Shown in pieces: positions 31,259-38,820 of a DNA stretch of 64,000 nt. Location: the NCBI RefSeq assembly GCF_021026195.1, contig NZ_JAJNCT010000005.1:399231-463230 (forward strand), given 5' to 3'. Under the pieces are notes generated by a model that searched no databases, had not been told where the DNA came from, and saw only the letters and a list, made by a program, of their open reading frames with translations. The first letter of the stretch is position 1, and every line of letters begins with the position of its first letter. Origin of the DNA: Comamonas koreensis. Its GTDB lineage: Bacteria > Pseudomonadota > Gammaproteobacteria > Burkholderiales > Burkholderiaceae_C. The translations under genes were made by a program, and so were the position numbers.

Positions 31259-31575
31259 TGCGCGAGTTCATGCCAATCCTCAGAAATCCCGATTTTCGTC
31301 TGCCTTGGTCAATGATCGCGCCACATGAAAAGCAGGCTCAGGCGAACCACGGGGGTCAAACATTGGAGCGACTCGCAGAGCGCGGCGGCCTATCGTTCTG
31401 CGAGGCAGCGGCAATCATGGAGGATCGCCGCTGGTCGCGAATTGTTTGGAACGATGGGCAGCAACATAAGGGCGACCCCGCGCGAGTGTATTTGGAAAAG
31501 CTGATCGCCCAGCACGCCCAACAGAGGGAGGGCCAGCCCGCCCAGGCCCAACCACAGAAGGACAGCAACCAATGA
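31258..31575 (+). CDS. Conserved small phage protein
   Basis: A 105-residue protein from MREFMPILRNPDFRLPWSMI. Conserved-looking parts are PHEKQAQANHGGQTLERLAE and RGGLSFCEAAAIMEDRRW. It ends in a Gln/Ala/Pro tail (REGQPAQAQPQKDSNQ). TGATG overlap with the gene before. Function unknown; the pattern recurs in many phages. Confidence 0.7.
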   Translation: MREFMPILRNPDFRLPWSMIAPHEKQAQANHGGQTLERLAERGGLSFCEAAAIMEDRRWSRIVWNDGQQHKGDPARVYLEKLIAQHAQQREGQPAQAQPQKDSNQ

Positions 31576-32000
31576 ATGAGTATCTGATCGCCCATGTGGG
31601 CCACACACAAAGGCTCGATGAGCATATTTGCTGGTGGAGGCCTAAGAGCCTCGGGTACACGATTTGCGTGGACAAGGCTGGCCGATATTCTGCGCAGGAG
31701 GCGATAAGCATTTGCGCGGAAACGACATGCATAGCTGTTCCCGTGGAGGCAGCAAAGGGCTTGGCACGTACAACGCCCTACTACCGACTGCCAAACGGCA
31801 CGCTCGGAAAGCTCTACGACGGTGGCCCACACAGCCCGGTAGAGAACCGGCCCAAAGAATGGGCCGCCATCAAGGAGCATGCGCTCTTGATCGGCAAATA
31901 CGCAAAGCCAACCCCAATGGCGGCATCCAAACAGCGCGCCATCTATGTGGACGCCTCGATGGCAGCCCAGGCCGAGCCCGCCCCCAAGGAAGCACCATGA
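31572..32000 (+). CDS. Hypothetical phage protein
   Basis: A 142-residue protein (MNEYLIAHVGHTQRLDEHIC; WWRPKSLGYTICVDKAGRYS) with a His/Cys-rich first half and an acidic/Pro tail (AQAEPAPKEAP). Overlaps neighbours by four bases on both sides. Function unknown. Confidence 0.68.
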   Translation: MNEYLIAHVGHTQRLDEHICWWRPKSLGYTICVDKAGRYSAQEAISICAETTCIAVPVEAAKGLARTTPYYRLPNGTLGKLYDGGPHSPVENRPKEWAAIKEHALLIGKYAKPTPMAASKQRAIYVDASMAAQAEPAPKEAP

Positions 32001-32644
32001 CCGACAAGACAGAAGCACAGCCCGAAGCGCTGCGGCTGGCAGGCTATCTGGAGCGAGTGCACGTACCGCAGCATCCAGAATCAAACGGGATACAGAAAGC
32101 AGCCGCCGAACTGCGCCGCCAGCACACCGAGATTCAGCAGCTCAAGGCCGAAGCACAGGCATTGGCCGAGCTGCTTTCCGATTCGCTGGCTCCTGAAAGC
32201 AAAGACTGGCAGGCTGGAAGCATCCTAGATCGAGTGCAATTCTTGCTCACAATGAGAGAAGCCAGCCAGCAGTACTGCGCTGAACTTGAGGCCCAGCTAT
32301 CAGCGCGGCAGGCTGCGCCGGACGGGCAATGGAAGTGCGGCAACGAGTATTTGCCATACCACCCTGACGCCTCGCACGTTGATCCGGCCTATCGCGACGG
32401 CTGGAATGACTGCTATCGGGCCGCCCCTCCCCCACCTGAGCAGGAGCCGAAGTGCTGGTGTGAAACCTGCCGGCCCAACACGCTGTCCGACATGCGCTTT
32501 ATCGTGTGTTCCGATTGCGGCAACAAGCGCTGCCCCAAAGCAACCCACCACGACAACGCCTGCACCAACAGCAACGCGCCAGGGCAGCCTGGTTCGAGTT
32601 GGGGGCATGTGAAACCTCATGGAGCCACCAATGACAACCCCTGA
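31997..32644 (+). CDS. Hypothetical phage protein with Cys-rich C-terminal domain
   Basis: A 215-residue protein from MTDKTEAQPEALRLAGYLER. Residues 30-100 form a coiled coil (IQQLKAEAQALAELLSDSLA). The segment HPDASHVDPAYRDGWNDCYR is a common phage motif. The C-terminal region CWCETCRPNTLSDMRFIVCS with DCGNKRCPKATHHDNACTN is a multi-Cys zinc-like domain found in many phage proteins. ATGA overlap with the previous gene. Function unknown. Confidence 0.72.
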   Translation: MTDKTEAQPEALRLAGYLERVHVPQHPESNGIQKAAAELRRQHTEIQQLKAEAQALAELLSDSLAPESKDWQAGSILDRVQFLLTMREASQQYCAELEAQLSARQAAPDGQWKCGNEYLPYHPDASHVDPAYRDGWNDCYRAAPPPPEQEPKCWCETCRPNTLSDMRFIVCSDCGNKRCPKATHHDNACTNSNAPGQPGSSWGHVKPHGATNDNP

Positions 32645-32978
32645 CCCAAGCCGTGAGGCGTTTGAGAGGTGGGCGCACGAATATTGTCTTTCCTCCGAGC
32701 CCAACTACAGCAAATTCACAGAAGCAGATTGTCGAGCCGCACATGATGCTGGCTGGCAAGCAGCCATGGCCCACAAGAGCGCAGAGCTTCAACAAGCTCA
32801 CGAAGCTCGGCGCCAAGCCCAGGCGGAGCTGGCCGACATGCAGGAGAAACGCAACCGCATCGGCCTGGACATCGACCGGGCGCTGCGCGGGGAAGTCAAT
32901 GAGCAGTCGCCAATCGCTGGCCGGCTCAAGCTGATCGCCCAAAAGGCTGGGCAATGGAAACCCTGGCCAATGGGGTGA
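32631..32978 (+). CDS. Hypothetical phage protein
   Basis: A 115-residue helical protein from MTTPDPSREAFERWAHEYCL, with an N-terminal domain containing DCRAAHDAGWQAAMAHKSAE and a coiled coil (AQAELADMQEKRNRIGLDI). Overlaps the previous gene. Belongs to the same phage family as its neighbours by the shared REAFE/AAHDAGW pattern. Function unknown. Confidence 0.68.
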   Translation: MTTPDPSREAFERWAHEYCLSSEPNYSKFTEADCRAAHDAGWQAAMAHKSAELQQAHEARRQAQAELADMQEKRNRIGLDIDRALRGEVNEQSPIAGRLKLIAQKAGQWKPWPMG

Positions 32979-33015
32979 CAAACGAGCACCCTTCACCGAA
33001 CAAGACGAACCCGAG

Positions 33016-33042
33016 CCCCGCCAATGAGCGGGGTTCTTTTTT
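33016..33042 (+). terminator. Intercistronic hairpin with U-tract
   Basis: Stem CCCCGC-CAATGA-GCGGGG followed by TTCTTTTTT, nine bases before the next start with its GGAG inside the space. Confidence 0.75.
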
Positions 33043-33053
33043 GGAGAACTGAT

Positions 33054-33434
33054 ATGAAATTGAAAACCCTTGCCCTGGCTGCCATCGCTTTCGTGGTGGC
33101 CGGCTGCAGCAGTGATGCCGACCTGGCTAGCCAGAACCTCTCAAAGGCTGCAGACAATTTCGATGTGCATCGCCGCATCGTGTTCTACAACGGCATCACG
33201 AACGACTATGTGCTGACGATTCAAGGACGCTGCAGCAAGGGTAACAATGACACCCGGACGATGCTCACGATCACATGCAAGGTCGGTCCGTCAGAGTACA
33301 AAAAACACTATCTCGGCCTGTCTGACAACGTGACCTACTTTATCGAGCAGATGGAGCCTATGCCCGTTGGCGTTAACAAGTACGTGGTCAACTTCAAACC
33401 GACGGCTATTCTCCCCGATGTGCAGATGCGCTAA
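33054..33434 (+). CDS. Phage lipoprotein (beta-sandwich type)
   Basis: A 126-residue protein from MKLKTLALAAIAFVVAGCSS, with a signal peptide and lipobox VAGC. The mature part (NLSKAADNFDVHRRIVFYNG; ITNDYVLTIQGRCSKGN; CKVGPSEYKKHYLGLSDNVT) is a pattern I know from lambdoid prophages, often called beta-sandwich lipoprotein. It is anchored in a membrane, so it may modify the lysogen surface. Phage role unproven. Confidence 0.82.
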   Translation: MKLKTLALAAIAFVVAGCSSDADLASQNLSKAADNFDVHRRIVFYNGITNDYVLTIQGRCSKGNNDTRTMLTITCKVGPSEYKKHYLGLSDNVTYFIEQMEPMPVGVNKYVVNFKPTAILPDVQMR

Positions 33435-33445
33435 CCACCAGTACA

Positions 33446-33467
33446 GCCCCAGAGATGGGGCGTTTTT
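33446..33467 (+). terminator. Intercistronic hairpin with U-tract
   Basis: Stem GCCCC-AGAGAT-GGGGC followed by GTTTTT, just before GGAGGA of the DUF4224 gene. Confidence 0.7.
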
Positions 33468-33482
33468 AATGGAGGAATGGAT

Positions 33483-33689
33483 ATGGCCGAATTTCTGACA
33501 AGTCAGGAGCGGCGCGAGTTAACTGGCTTTGCATGGAGAGGAAAGCAGGCCGATTGGCTCCGATCCAAAGGACTGCCATTCAAAACAGATGGCTCAAGAT
33601 TGATTGTGCTACGCACCCATGTTCACCAATGGCTGGCCGGGAAGAAATTTTCAGGCGGCGGAGGCGTGAATCTTGGCGCTATTAAATAA
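33483..33689 (+). CDS. DUF4224 protein, probable excisionase-like factor
   Basis: A 68-residue protein from MAEFLTSQERRELTGFAWRG, preceded by GGAGGA. The pattern RRELTGF...KQADWLRSKGLPFKTDGSRL fits DUF4224, a small helix-turn-helix family found next to phage integrases. Eleven bases separate it from the integrase; a directionality (Xis) role is likely but inferred. Confidence 0.78.
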   Translation: MAEFLTSQERRELTGFAWRGKQADWLRSKGLPFKTDGSRLIVLRTHVHQWLAGKKFSGGGGVNLGAIK

Positions 33690-33698
33690 GGAGGTGCT

Positions 33699-34724
33699 AT
33701 GCCCAAACTTGTGAAGTACCCAAGGTTGCGCACACACACGCGCAAAAACAAGAATGGGCGAGTGCGTGTCTACTATTTCTTCAATATGCAATCCGAGGGC
33801 GGGAAAGATATTCCCCTAGGCTCAGACTATGACATCGCGCTGAAAAAGTGGAAGGATCTGACGGAAACCGGTGAGCTTAAAACTGGATTGATAGGGCAGG
33901 CGATGGCCAGGTGGAAGCTGGAAGAGTTGCCGCAATATGAGAGCAAGGAGACAGTTCGCGGCTACACCAAAAGCCTGAAGCAACTGGAGCCAGTCTTTGG
34001 CGATGCGCAATGGGAAGATGTTGACTTGCCTACCCTCCGGCGCTACCTGGACCTCAGGACAGCGAAGACTCAAGGCAACCGGGAAATGTCCCTGCTCTCT
34101 ATTGTGTGGCACAAGGCGCTTCTGTGGGGGATGACCAAATTACCCTGGCCAGCGGAAGGCGTGAGAAATTGGAAAAACGAGGAGAACGCTCGGGAGTTTG
34201 AAGTAACACCGGAGCTTTTCAATGCCGTTTACAGGATGGGCGATCAGACGCTAAAGGACTGCATGGACATAGCTTCAGCAACCGCATTGCGACTAACGGA
34301 TGCGCGAAATATCCGCTTGCCAGTGAACGGCATCTTGCATCACAAAACCAGCAAAACAGGAAAGCGCCTGGAGTTTGTGGTCGCTGATTCTCCGGTCTTG
34401 GCTGCCATCGTAGAAAGACGAATGTCCAGCCCGTCATCCTGTGTGATGCTGCTTTCAACCCCATCAGGTGCTGCTGTGACGTGGCGAATGCTGAGGGATC
34501 GGTGGGATGCTGCTAGAGAAGCAGCAGCATACCGGGCTGAAAAAACAAACAACCCCGCGCTGGCGGCGTTGATCCGGAAGATGTATCTGCGGGATATGCG
34601 GAGCTTCGCCAGCGACCTCGCCGGAAGCGTTGATGACGCATCCAGACTACTTCAGCACAGCAGCAAGCGCATAACGGAACGCCACTACCGCACCAAGCCA
34701 GAGCGCCTAAAAACTGTCCGATAA
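33699..34724 (+). CDS. Tyrosine-type integrase
   Basis: A 341-residue integrase preceded by AAGGAGG. The arm and core-binding parts (residues 1-165) are followed by the catalytic domain: Arg in TALRLTDARN (about 200), a Lys-bearing beta hairpin (HHKTSKTGKRLEF), the RDMRS box in place of HxxR (about 300), a QHSS segment, and the nucleophile Tyr in ITERHYRT (about 330). It lies directly beside the att site in tRNA-Leu, so it recombines attP with that gene. The first His of the HxxR motif is not conserved, which is seen in some phage integrases. Confidence 0.93.
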   Translation: MPKLVKYPRLRTHTRKNKNGRVRVYYFFNMQSEGGKDIPLGSDYDIALKKWKDLTETGELKTGLIGQAMARWKLEELPQYESKETVRGYTKSLKQLEPVFGDAQWEDVDLPTLRRYLDLRTAKTQGNREMSLLSIVWHKALLWGMTKLPWPAEGVRNWKNEENAREFEVTPELFNAVYRMGDQTLKDCMDIASATALRLTDARNIRLPVNGILHHKTSKTGKRLEFVVADSPVLAAIVERRMSSPSSCVMLLSTPSGAAVTWRMLRDRWDAAREAAAYRAEKTNNPALAALIRKMYLRDMRSFASDLAGSVDDASRLLQHSSKRITERHYRTKPERLKTVR

Positions 34725-34817
34725 GCGTTCCACATAAACCACTGGCATACAGCTAGAAAGCGCTAGTTTTTATGGAACGCATACGCCCGCCAAGCCGCAT
34801 GGATACTGGAAACGATA

Positions 34818-34876
34818 GGGGACTCAAAATCCCCCGCCGCAAGGCGTGCCGGTTCGATTCCGGCCCCGGGCACCAC
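34818..34876 (+). other. attR: 3' half of tRNA-Leu(CAA)
   Basis: Contains anticodon stem GGGGA/TCCCC, loop CTCAAAA (anticodon CAA), variable arm, T-arm GCCGG-TTCGATT-CCGGC, acceptor CCCGGGC and encoded ACCA. No D-arm or 5' acceptor precedes it, so this is the displaced 3' part of the host gene left at the right end. The complete tRNA should be at attL, left of the window. The attachment core is contained in these bases; exact limits need the left end. Confidence 0.87.
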
Positions 34877-34882
34877 ACTCAA

Positions 34883-34920
34883 AGCCGTTAAGTTTAAACA
34901 ACTTAGCGGCTTTTTCTTTG
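34883..34920 (+). terminator. Original tRNA-Leu terminator
   Basis: Twelve-base-pair stem AGCCGTTAAGTT/AACTTAGCGGCT (one G-T pair) followed by TTTTTCTTTG, immediately after the tRNA 3' end. Confidence 0.8.
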
Positions 34921-35178
34921 TCTTGAGTGGCGTGCTTCATGGCTAGGCGTTCGCGGTTGAATCCGATTGCGTTTGTTTAAAAACTATAGCAGCCGACATT
35001 CTAACCAGAGGGCAAGCCCCTTGTTACGTTGGTGTTGGCGTGCTGGTCAAGCGCCTGATTTGCGCATGGATGCACATCACCACTGCCACTCCGCTTTCGC
35101 CCCCCGCCACATTGCAGCGATGACTGCCGGTGCACCCAGCAGCCACCCCATACGGCGATGTGCAGCCGTTGAGATCGA

Positions 35179-36108
35179 CTAACCGCCCTCTCCAGCGCGG
35201 ACAAAGTCTGCTGCCTCTTTGGCAATTTCCCGGACTGCGCTTTCCCGAACAGCCTCAAAGCGAACCATATTGTTCCTGGAGCAGAACTCTTGGACCGCCG
35301 GAGGAACGGCGTCGAGCGAGCCTTCCCCACCGAATACATTGCGGTAGCGGAGGTTGCTGCATTCGACCTTCTCAGCACTTCTCTTACCTGCAATCACCTT
35401 AGACTTCTTGGACTGGCTATCGCGAACGTTCATGCCCCAGTTCAAGTCGTATTTGGTGGTGGTGTAGTCGAACAGAACACTGGCGTTCCTGGGGATAAAA
35501 AGCAGGGTAGCGAAATCCAGTTGCGAGACCGTCTGCGTCCGAACGGCAGGAGCACCCTCACGCTCGCTGAAACGCAGTCGGGAAAGAGTGAGGGTTCGCG
35601 TGGCTTCGTCGTCAATACTGATCCACTCATTGGACATGGGCAGCTCAGTGACCAGCTCATCCACAAAAGGGTCATCGCTTTCAGGCATGACGCGCAGCTT
35701 GGTTTCACGTCGCTGCATCTCGGCGACGATAGTCTCTGAAAACTCGTCCTTGCCATAGGCGGTGAGCTGCTCCCTGCTTAGCGACGGCGATTGGAAGTGC
35801 TTAACCACCAAGGTACGCAGTTCGGCATCCTTGGTGTCGGCATAAGCGCCCATCACGGTGTTCAGCGCTGAGCTGCCCTTGTCTTCTGCCGACAGCTTTG
35901 AAGCCTGTATGCGCAATTGAGGCAGCAGCATTTGCGCTTTCTCCCGGCTCTCGGCTTTTACAGAGCGGTAGACGCCCACATAGTCCGCAAAGGCTTTCAG
36001 CTTGCCATCCAGTGCATTCTGGAATTCAGCATTTTTTGCCTGGGCAACCAGCTCCGGCAGCTTGGGATAGGCGCGCATTACCCGATCGCTGACATCTTTT
36101 TGGAGCAC
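35179..36108 (-). CDS. Hypothetical protein, possibly 5'-truncated
   Basis: A 309-residue frame using GTG at 36,108; no ribosome binding site precedes it. The frame is open about 45 bases further upstream to a TGA, reading FAELGRRIASNIVLQKDVSD, which looks like internal protein sequence. A minus-strand hairpin CCCTC/GAGGG plus CTTTTT lies just upstream (about 36,140-36,165). The sequence is mixed helical and beta, with no signal peptide, membrane segment or motif recognised. It may be an N-terminally truncated host gene near the integration point. Confidence 0.55.
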   Translation of the reverse strand: MLQKDVSDRVMRAYPKLPELVAQAKNAEFQNALDGKLKAFADYVGVYRSVKAESREKAQMLLPQLRIQASKLSAEDKGSSALNTVMGAYADTKDAELRTLVVKHFQSPSLSREQLTAYGKDEFSETIVAEMQRRETKLRVMPESDDPFVDELVTELPMSNEWISIDDEATRTLTLSRLRFSEREGAPAVRTQTVSQLDFATLLFIPRNASVLFDYTTTKYDLNWGMNVRDSQSKKSKVIAGKRSAEKVECSNLRYRNVFGGEGSLDAVPPAVQEFCSRNNMVRFEAVRESAVREIAKEAADFVRAGEGG

Positions 36109-36153
36109 GATGTTGCTGGCAATCCGGCGCCCCAGCTCAGCAAAAAGCCCTCA

Positions 36154-37576
36154 CAAGGAGGGTCGGGTCAATGTTTGCAGGGCGCAGGCTGCGTCTTTCT
36201 CCGTGATTGGGAGCTTGTCCCTCCCAAGTCCTGAGCCAGGAAGTCCACATTGCGATTTGTTACCACGGGGCGAGGCTCTGGTCTCGACCCAGGGTGAGGT
36301 ACTGCGTGACAAGCTACCGCCACTCTGCATGCGTGCAACGGACCGCCACGGGAACATTTGGTCACGTTGACATCATCAAGACGTTATAAATCGCTTCATC
36401 TGGGATTGCGTGGTTTCAACGCAGATGCTTATCAAGGATCAACTTCTGCAGCACTTCAAAAGGGATCCACTCACGTCTTTGAAGCCTATTTTTCAGCACC
36501 GAAGAACAGCAAGGTGCCGCTTTGCACAAGGAGATTCGCAGTTTGACGCTTGGTCAGGCACCTCTAGAGTCTGCTCTGAATCATCCCTCGCATGCAAAAG
36601 TGCCATAAACCATCAAAACACCCAGAGGGTGGCCGCCAAGCGCTTGGAGGGCAGTGGGTGATGGCCTACCCCATAAACAGCCACTTTCGGCCAAAGGTAA
36701 GAAGAGCGAATACCGAGGTACTCGCCGCTGTTATGCGAACGACCTCTACAAGTTTATCGCCAACGCAGTTACTCATCCCCACCCAACTTGCCACGCCCCC
36801 CCATTTGCTCATCATAGAACTGCCCCAGACCCAGGCTACCCACATCACGTCGCAATTGGATATCGTAGATAAAAATCTTGTTGAAGACCCGGTCCAGCCG
36901 CACGTACTGGTAGGTCGCCACCGTGGTTTCATTGACCACCAGCTTGATGGGATCCGTTCTGTACACACCGAAATGGCTGGTGGGCCTGAGTTTTATCTTG
37001 GAAAACGGCTCTGACGACAAATACACGTAGACAGGGGTGTACATTGAGTAAATATTGTCTTTGCGAATTAGAGGTGGCAATACCATTGCCACCCATTACC
37101 TGGACCGCCATTAAGTCACCCGCACTTATTTTTCATAAAAGCACAGGCAGCATTAACCATGCGACGACAGCGATTAACTCTGCGCTAACACTTAGCTATA
37201 ATTGATAGATATATCATATTCGATTAGATCTATTTTTGGTTAACAATAACTATCAGTTTGCAGTTGTTTGCTATTCATCAAGACCATGATTTTGGACCGA
37301 ACCCAGACGGTTGCTGGCAGGGCTGTAGGAACGCAACCTGCAAGGCTGAAGGGTGGATCCGTGACTGTGCTTCTCTACAGCGCAATATTTGCCATATTTT
37401 TATACAGTATGTAAATTTGCGGCCATCGGCTCCATTTGGCGATAAGAGGTGCATTCACCTAGAGAGTTCGCTAAAAAAATCATAGCAAATATCACATCGA
37501 GGTAGCATTTTGAGCCACAATACAGCAGTCGTATTGCTGTGCTGACTGAGGTCGGCATGCCCGGTTGTTGTAGTTC
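36154..37576. other. Gene-poor, lower-GC region beside the prophage
   Basis: About 1.4 kb without a well supported gene; the part from 37,100 to 37,500 is AT-rich. Only the minus-strand frame at 36,769-37,092 looks possibly coding. No terminal inverted repeats or transposase motifs were recognised. It may be a scar of earlier insertions around the tRNA locus. Confidence 0.5.
36769..37092 (-). CDS. Possible small hypothetical protein
   Basis: A 107-residue frame containing MYTPVYVYLSSEPFSKIKLR and later VNETTVATYQYVRLDRVFNK, which reads like a real beta-rich protein rather than a shadow. A start at the internal MYTPV is as likely as the first Met. No ribosome binding site is clear and no neighbour supports it, so it could be a fragment. 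Confidence 0.35.
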   Translation of the reverse strand: MAMVLPPLIRKDNIYSMYTPVYVYLSSEPFSKIKLRPTSHFGVYRTDPIKLVVNETTVATYQYVRLDRVFNKIFIYDIQLRRDVGSLGLGQFYDEQMGGRGKLGGDE

Positions 37577-38653
37577 ATGGCCTGCCCTCCTCCCCGTTCA
37601 GCCAAGCGCCCCGCCAAGAAGAAAAAAACATCCAAATCCGCGCCCGGTCTGTTGCGCGGTTTTCTGCGTGGCCTCTTGGGCAAAGGGGCGATAGCGGCTT
37701 ACAGCGTAGTCGCAGCCATCACGTCTGCGGCCTATGTGCCGCAGCTCGACCACATTCGCCAATGGGCCATCAGCAGCAGCACGCAATGGCTCCAGCGCCA
37801 ACCGCCAGTGCAAACCGTCCAGCACTGGGTCGACGGGATCCAGTCCACCGCTGCAGACTGGCAGGCCCGTTTTACGGAGATTGCGCGGCAAAGCCGGGGC
37901 GGTGCACCAGACGCCGGCCACGCGAGCGCTCCCTCAGCACCCAGCGCCCAAGCCCCCTCCAGCCAAGGCAACAACGACAAAGGCCGCGAGGGCTTTGCCG
38001 AATGTGCCGAGCAGTTGCCCGCCAGCGCGCCGCTCAGCGCGGCTAGCGTGGGCCGCAGCTGGATGCCGGTGACCTTGTGCTCTACAGGGTTCGCGGTGCT
38101 GTACTCGGGGCTGTCGAAAACTCCGATCGTCACCGTGGAACGCCTGAGCCGCCAGCGGCTGCAAAGCGCGGCAGGCTTGCCGCGTACCGACCACTTCTAT
38201 GCCGATGCGCGACTGCGCGCCGCCTACAAGGCCGAGCTGTCCGATTACCAGGCGAGTGGATATGACCGGGGCCATATGGCGCCGGCGGCGGACCAAAGCA
38301 CTGCTACGGGCATGGCGCAGTCCTTTGCGCTCTCCAACATGGTGCCGCAGGACCCTACCCACAACCGCCAGGTCTGGTCCAAGCTGGAAGCGGATGTGCG
38401 CAAATATGCCAAGCGTGCCAGCGGCAATGTGTTTGTCTACACCGGTCCCTTGTTCGAAGGCCACACCCCCACCATTGGGCGCAACCAGGTCTGGGTGCCC
38501 AGCCATTTGTACAAGCTGGTGTTTGATGAGCAGCAGCAGCGCGCCTGGGCCTGGGTGCTGCCCAACCAGGGCGATGCGCAGTTGGGCGCGCCGATGAGCT
38601 ATGCACAGTTTGTGCAGCGGACAGGGCGCAATTTCTTGCCCCATCTGCACTAG
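37577..38653 (+). CDS. DNA/RNA non-specific endonuclease (NUC1), membrane-anchored
   Basis: A 358-residue nuclease. A basic N-terminus (KRPAKKKKTSK) is followed by one hydrophobic segment (about 45-65, AIAAYSVVAAITSAAYV) and a Ser/Pro/Ala-rich linker. The NUC domain from about 160 carries the DRGHMAPAAD active-site motif (about 230) and the downstream NMVPQDPTHNRQVWSKLE Asn-helix with metal ligands. It is a beta-beta-alpha metal nuclease like Serratia nuclease, here tethered in the cell envelope. Confidence 0.88.
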   Translation: MACPPPRSAKRPAKKKKTSKSAPGLLRGFLRGLLGKGAIAAYSVVAAITSAAYVPQLDHIRQWAISSSTQWLQRQPPVQTVQHWVDGIQSTAADWQARFTEIARQSRGGAPDAGHASAPSAPSAQAPSSQGNNDKGREGFAECAEQLPASAPLSAASVGRSWMPVTLCSTGFAVLYSGLSKTPIVTVERLSRQRLQSAAGLPRTDHFYADARLRAAYKAELSDYQASGYDRGHMAPAADQSTATGMAQSFALSNMVPQDPTHNRQVWSKLEADVRKYAKRASGNVFVYTGPLFEGHTPTIGRNQVWVPSHLYKLVFDEQQQRAWAWVLPNQGDAQLGAPMSYAQFVQRTGRNFLPHLH

Positions 38654-38820
38654 GAGCCGCTAACACAACACTTGATACGTTGTTACCTCGCCGGCCGCGC
38701 CAAGCCTTGCCGTACGCCTGTACTGTCTGCAACTTGACGCCTAGTCGGGGACGCCAAGTCTCAACCGCAAACCTTCGGTTTGCTGGGTCGTGTTAACGGC
38801 TCGAAGCATCATCTGGCGCT

